This document shows positions 60,877 to 64,000 of a stretch of 64,000 bases of DNA, piece by piece (positions within the stretch are counted from its first letter, which is position 1; each line of letters opens with the position of its first letter). The notes beneath the pieces were generated by a model that saw only the letters and a program-made list of their open reading frames with translations, did not search any database and had not been told where the DNA came from. The stretch spans positions 4,340,001 to 4,404,000 of the forward strand of contig NZ_CP110395.1 of the NCBI RefSeq assembly GCF_029910215.1, in the 5' to 3' direction. Both the position numbers and the translations under genes were made by a program. The DNA is from Paraburkholderia sp. D15. GTDB lineage: Bacteria > Pseudomonadota > Gammaproteobacteria > Burkholderiales > Burkholderiaceae.

Positions 60877-61563
60877 TCAGACGCCCGCCTCGTCGACCCG
60901 CACCTCGATCAGGTGCCGCTCGGCATCGAGCGACGGCACATTCAAACGGATGATCTGTTCCACGTGGGCGCCCGCCGGCAGCCGCTCGATCTCGCCTTCC
61001 GGACGCACACCCTTCATCGCCCAGATCGCGCCACGCTCCGCAACCAGATGACGGGCCAGTGTAACGAAATCCGTGAGTTCTGCGAATGCGCGCGAGACGA
61101 TTACGTCGAACTTTGCCGGCACTTCGCCGCCCGGCCGCAAAGTTTCGACCCGCCCCGTCACTACTGACAGATTCGTCAGTCCGAGTTCGGCCTTGGCCTG
61201 AGCCTGAAACGCCGTCTTTTTATGGACGATGTCGTTCGTGGTCACCGTCCACTCCGGCAGAACGATGGCCAGCACGATGCCGGGCAAGCCGCCGCCGGAA
61301 CCGACGTCGAGCACGGCCGACGGGCCGCGCGGCGCCAGATGCGGCACGATCGATAGCGAATCGAGGATGTGCTGGATCAGCATCTGCCGTGGATCGCGGA
61401 TGGCCGTCAGGTTGTAGACGGCGTTCCACTTCGCGAGCAGCGCCACGTAGTCGAGCAGCCTGCCAAGCTGAGCGTCGCTCAGAACCAGGCCAAGTTCGCG
61501 AACGCCCTCTTCCAGCAGCGGTGCCAAGGCTTCCCGGCTGCTTCCCTTCTGATTCACCGTCAT
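60877..61563 (-). CDS. rsmG: 16S rRNA m7G527 methyltransferase RsmG (GidB)
   Basis: 228 residues. SAM motif '[17 protein letters not shown]', then '[23 protein letters not shown]' and '[22 protein letters not shown]'. Start ATG 61563 overlaps the mnmG stop by ATGA (61560-61563), so it is translationally coupled to mnmG. The gap to parA (60759-60876) is 118 bp. Confidence 0.96.
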   Translation of the reverse strand: MTVNQKGSSREALAPLLEEGVRELGLVLSDAQLGRLLDYVALLAKWNAVYNLTAIRDPRQMLIQHILDSLSIVPHLAPRGPSAVLDVGSGGGLPGIVLAIVLPEWTVTTNDIVHKKTAFQAQAKAELGLTNLSVVTGRVETLRPGGEVPAKFDVIVSRAFAELTDFVTLARHLVAERGAIWAMKGVRPEGEIERLPAGAHVEQIIRLNVPSLDAERHLIEVRVDEAGV

Positions 61564-63518
61564 TGCGTCACCGGCGTGCCGTCGGTGCCGGTTTCGGCGG
61601 GTTTCGTCGGACGACGTCCGAGGCCGCGCTTCAGGTGGACCATCAGCAGGGATATCGCGGCGGGCGTGATGCCCGAAATACGCGACGCCTGACCAATGGT
61701 TTCCGGGCGGAACTGCGTCAGCTTCTGACGCGCTTCGAAGGAAAGTCCGCGCACTTCCGCATAGTCCAGCCCTTCGGGCAAGCGCGTGCTTTCATGCGCT
61801 TCGTTCCGCTCGATCTCACCGGCCTGACGGTCGATGTAGCCCTGATATTTGATCCCGATTTCGATCTGTTCCTTGATCTGGGCGAGCAGAACTTCGTCGT
61901 CCGCCAAAGTTTCCGGCGCGGCGCAGGTGCCGGCGCGTAAGCCGCACACGCCATCGTACGAAATGCCAGGCCGGCGGAGCAGATCCGCCAGACTGTATTC
62001 ATGATCGATCGGCTTGCCGAGCAGGGCCGTCGCCTCGTCGGCCGGTAGCGTCTTGGGATTCACCCATGTCGTGCGCAACCGCTCTGTTTCACGTGAAACA
62101 GCGTCGCGCTTGCGGCTAAACGCATCCCAGCGGATGTCATCGACAACGCCTAGCTCGCGTCCAATCTCCGTCAGACGCATATCCGCATTGTCTTCGCGCA
62201 AGCTCAGGCGATACTCCGCGCGGCTCGTGAACATGCGATACGGCTCCGACACGCCACGCGTCACCAGATCGTCGACCAGCACGCCAAGGTAAGCTTGATC
62301 GCGGCGCGGACACCAGGCTTCCTTGCCCTGCACAAACAGACCCGCATTGATGCCCGCCAGCAGACCTTGTGCGGCAGCCTCTTCATAGCCGGTCGTGCCG
62401 TTAATCTGACCCGCGAAGAACAGCCCGTTAATCACCTTCGTTTCCAGCGATGCCTTCAGGCCACGCGGGTCGAAATAGTCGTATTCGATCGCATAGCCGG
62501 GTCGCAGAATGTGCGCGTGCTCCAAACCGCGCATCGAGCGAACCAGTTCGAGTTGCACGTCGAACGGCAGGCTTGTCGAGATCCCATTCGGGTAGAACTC
62601 ATTGGTGGTCAGCCCTTCAGGCTCAAGGAATATCTGGTGCGATTCTTTCGACGCAAACCGGTGAATCTTGTCCTCGATCGACGGGCAGTAGCGCGGCCCC
62701 ACCCCTTCGATCACACCGGTGTACATCGGCGAACGATCCAGACCACCGCGAATGATGTCGTGCGTCCGTTCATTCGTATGCGTCACCCAGCACGGAACCT
62801 GCCGTGGATGCTGCTCGACACGCCCCAGGAACGAGAACACCGGCACCGGATCCAGATCGCCGGGTTGCTCTTCCAGCTGCGAGAAATCGATCGTGCGGCC
62901 ATCGATCCGCGGCGGCGTCCCCGTTTTCAGACGCCCTTGCGGCAGCTTCAACTCCTTCAACCGCGCGGACAACGAGACGGCAGCCGGATCGCCGGCACGG
63001 CCGCCGGTGTAGTTATTCAGGCCCACGTGAATCTTGCCGTCGAGAAAAGTCCCCGCCGTCAGCACTACCGCACGGGAGCGGAAGCGAATGCCCACTTGAG
63101 TCACCGCACCGACGACACGGTCGCCTTCCACCATCAGATCGTCGACGGCCTGCTGGAACAGCCACAGATTCGGCTGATTCTCCAGCCGATGCCGGATCGC
63201 CTGCTTGTACAGCAGCCGGTCGGCCTGAGCGCGCGTCGCGCGAACCGCTGGCCCCTTCGACGAATTGAGGATACGGAACTGGATACCGCCCTCGTCCGTC
63301 GCGGCCGCCATGGCGCCGCCGAGCGCATCGACCTCCTTGACCAGATGGCCTTTGCCAATCCCGCCAATCGACGGATTGCAGCTCATCTGTCCGAGCGTTT
63401 CGATGTTGTGCGTCAGCAGGAGCGTTTTATTGCCCATGCGAGCCGAAGCCAAAGCGGCCTCGGTACCGGCATGGCCGCCGCCGACGACGATTACGTCAAA
63501 TTCTGTGGGAAAAAGCAT
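61560..63518 (-). CDS. mnmG: tRNA uridine 5-carboxymethylaminomethyl modification enzyme MnmG (GidA)
   Basis: 652 residues from ATG 63518 ('[29 protein letters not shown]'). FAD/NAD sites: '[10 protein letters not shown]' and '[21 protein letters not shown]'; '[34 protein letters not shown]' and '[14 protein letters not shown]' follow, and the C-terminal domain ends '[19 protein letters not shown]'. Works with MnmE to modify wobble U34 of tRNAs. A parS site (62085-62100) lies within the coding sequence. Confidence 0.97.
   Translation of the reverse strand: MLFPTEFDVIVVGGGHAGTEAALASARMGNKTLLLTHNIETLGQMSCNPSIGGIGKGHLVKEVDALGGAMAAATDEGGIQFRILNSSKGPAVRATRAQADRLLYKQAIRHRLENQPNLWLFQQAVDDLMVEGDRVVGAVTQVGIRFRSRAVVLTAGTFLDGKIHVGLNNYTGGRAGDPAAVSLSARLKELKLPQGRLKTGTPPRIDGRTIDFSQLEEQPGDLDPVPVFSFLGRVEQHPRQVPCWVTHTNERTHDIIRGGLDRSPMYTGVIEGVGPRYCPSIEDKIHRFASKESHQIFLEPEGLTTNEFYPNGISTSLPFDVQLELVRSMRGLEHAHILRPGYAIEYDYFDPRGLKASLETKVINGLFFAGQINGTTGYEEAAAQGLLAGINAGLFVQGKEAWCPRRDQAYLGVLVDDLVTRGVSEPYRMFTSRAEYRLSLREDNADMRLTEIGRELGVVDDIRWDAFSRKRDAVSRETERLRTTWVNPKTLPADEATALLGKPIDHEYSLADLLRRPGISYDGVCGLRAGTCAAPETLADDEVLLAQIKEQIEIGIKYQGYIDRQAGEIERNEAHESTRLPEGLDYAEVRGLSFEARQKLTQFRPETIGQASRISGITPAAISLLMVHLKRGLGRRPTKPAETGTDGTPVTQ
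62085..62100. promoter_or_regulatory. parS site inside mnmG
   Basis: TGTTTCACGTGAAACA, a perfect match to the 16-bp parS consensus palindrome bound by ParB. It is embedded in the mnmG coding region, as is known for some bacterial parS sites. Confidence 0.95.
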
Positions 63519-63624
63519 CGCGGATCTCACGCCAGATCATCGCGTGAGCCTTCAAAGGAAAATGTATGGGCGAATTATAACGGGTTCGGTTTCGGCCCGA
63601 ATTTCGTCCGTTTGGCGTAGGACG

Positions 63625-63660
63625 AAAAAAGCGGCGTGTTTCACGTGAAACACGCCGCTT
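63625..63660 (-). terminator. livF terminator built around parS
   Basis: A perfect 32-bp palindrome (63629-63660: AAGCGGCG, the 16-bp parS core, CGCCGCTT). On the minus strand it is followed by a T-run (A-run 63625-63630). It lies 56 bp after the livF stop codon, where a terminator is needed. Confidence 0.75.
63637..63652. promoter_or_regulatory. Second parS site, upstream of mnmG
   Basis: TGTTTCACGTGAAACA, again a perfect 16-bp parS. It is 1.55 kb from the first site and forms the centre of the larger palindrome at 63629-63660. Confidence 0.95.
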
Positions 63661-63715
63661 CGAATTGTTTGTGAACCGCGAAGGCCGAAGTCCCCGCCCC
63701 ATGCTCACGCCATCG

Positions 63716-64000
63716 TCACGCTGCCTTCTTCGCGAGCCCCAGATACGTTTCGATCACGCGCGGGTTCTGCGCCAGATCCGCCGCCGGCCCTTCTAACGCC
63801 AACTCACCCGTTTCAAGCACGTAGCCATAATCGGAAATCTGCAGCGCGGCGCGCGCATTCTGCTCGATCAGCAAGGTTGCAACACCCGTCTGCCGAAGCG
63901 CGCTGATGATGTGAAAAATCTCCTTCACGATCAACGGTGCAAGCCCAAGGCTCGGCTCGTCGAGCATAAGCAGGTCGGGCTTGCCCATCAACGCTCGGCC
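63716..64000 (-). CDS. livF: Branched-chain amino acid ABC transporter ATPase LivF, C-terminal part (cut by window)
   Basis: The reading frame continues beyond base 64000, so only the last ~95 residues are seen. '[30 protein letters not shown]' is Walker B with the D-loop, followed by '[24 protein letters not shown]', the LivF H-loop region. Drives uptake of branched-chain amino acids; the rest of the liv operon lies outside the window. Confidence 0.92.
   Translation of the reverse strand, partial: GRALMGKPDLLMLDEPSLGLAPLIVKEIFHIISALRQTGVATLLIEQNARAALQISDYGYVLETGELALEGPAADLAQNPRVIETYLGLAKKAA

Overview
The window is about 63% GC and most genes are close to those of Burkholderia or Paraburkholderia. 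The right-hand end carries mnmG-rsmG-parA-parB followed by atpI-B-E-F-H-A-G-D-C, plus two perfect parS sites, which is the usual origin-proximal neighbourhood of chromosome 1 in this group. The identification rests on recognising proteins and gene order by eye; no database search was run.

Layout. 1-6.5 kb: the end of a type VI secretion vgrG, a DUF4123 adaptor, a large VasX/BTH_I2691-like membrane-active effector, and two tandem paralogous membrane proteins that are the likely immunity genes. 6.75-12.8 kb: a small integrated element bounded by a 43-bp direct repeat made from the 3' part of a tRNA-Arg(CCG) gene. It carries two separate proteins with HEPN-like R-X4-H motifs around a membrane-anchored protein, two phage Ogr/Delta-like zinc fingers, and a dmeRF nickel/cobalt efflux operon. 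No integrase is left. 13-19.2 kb: a dihaem cytochrome c, an NTF2-like protein, Rep helicase, a Gfo/Idh/MocA oxidoreductase and a small lipoprotein. 19.3-28.7 kb: a sigma70 promoter and tandem glycine riboswitch drive gcvT-gcvH-gcvP; an alginate-lyase-like protein, serine dehydratase sdaA and an acetolactate-synthase-like ThDP enzyme follow.

28.8-34.9 kb, minus strand: the most unusual locus. An acyl-CoA-dehydrogenase-like enzyme, a fatty acyl-AMP ligase and a 983-residue ACP / class III aminotransferase / acyl-ACP reductase fusion form an operon. The parts match the logic of the TamT/TamA/TamH alkylamine module of tambjamine biosynthesis: activate a fatty acid, load it on ACP, desaturate it, reduce it to the aldehyde, transaminate it to a fatty amine. 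No pyrrole-forming or condensing partner is present, so the product may be a free or otherwise conjugated long-chain amine.

35-50.5 kb: a toxin-antitoxin-like pair, a LivK-like binding protein, full-length PutA with a candidate autoregulatory operator over its promoter, a small membrane protein, priA, hemE, a PheC-like dehydratase, a small conserved-looking ORF, an acyl-CoA ligase and a possible secreted effector. 50.6-63.7 kb: the complete ATP synthase operon with a good promoter, parB, parA, rsmG and mnmG. One parS lies inside mnmG. The second forms the core of a 32-bp palindrome that also reads as the intrinsic terminator of the livF gene cut by the window end.
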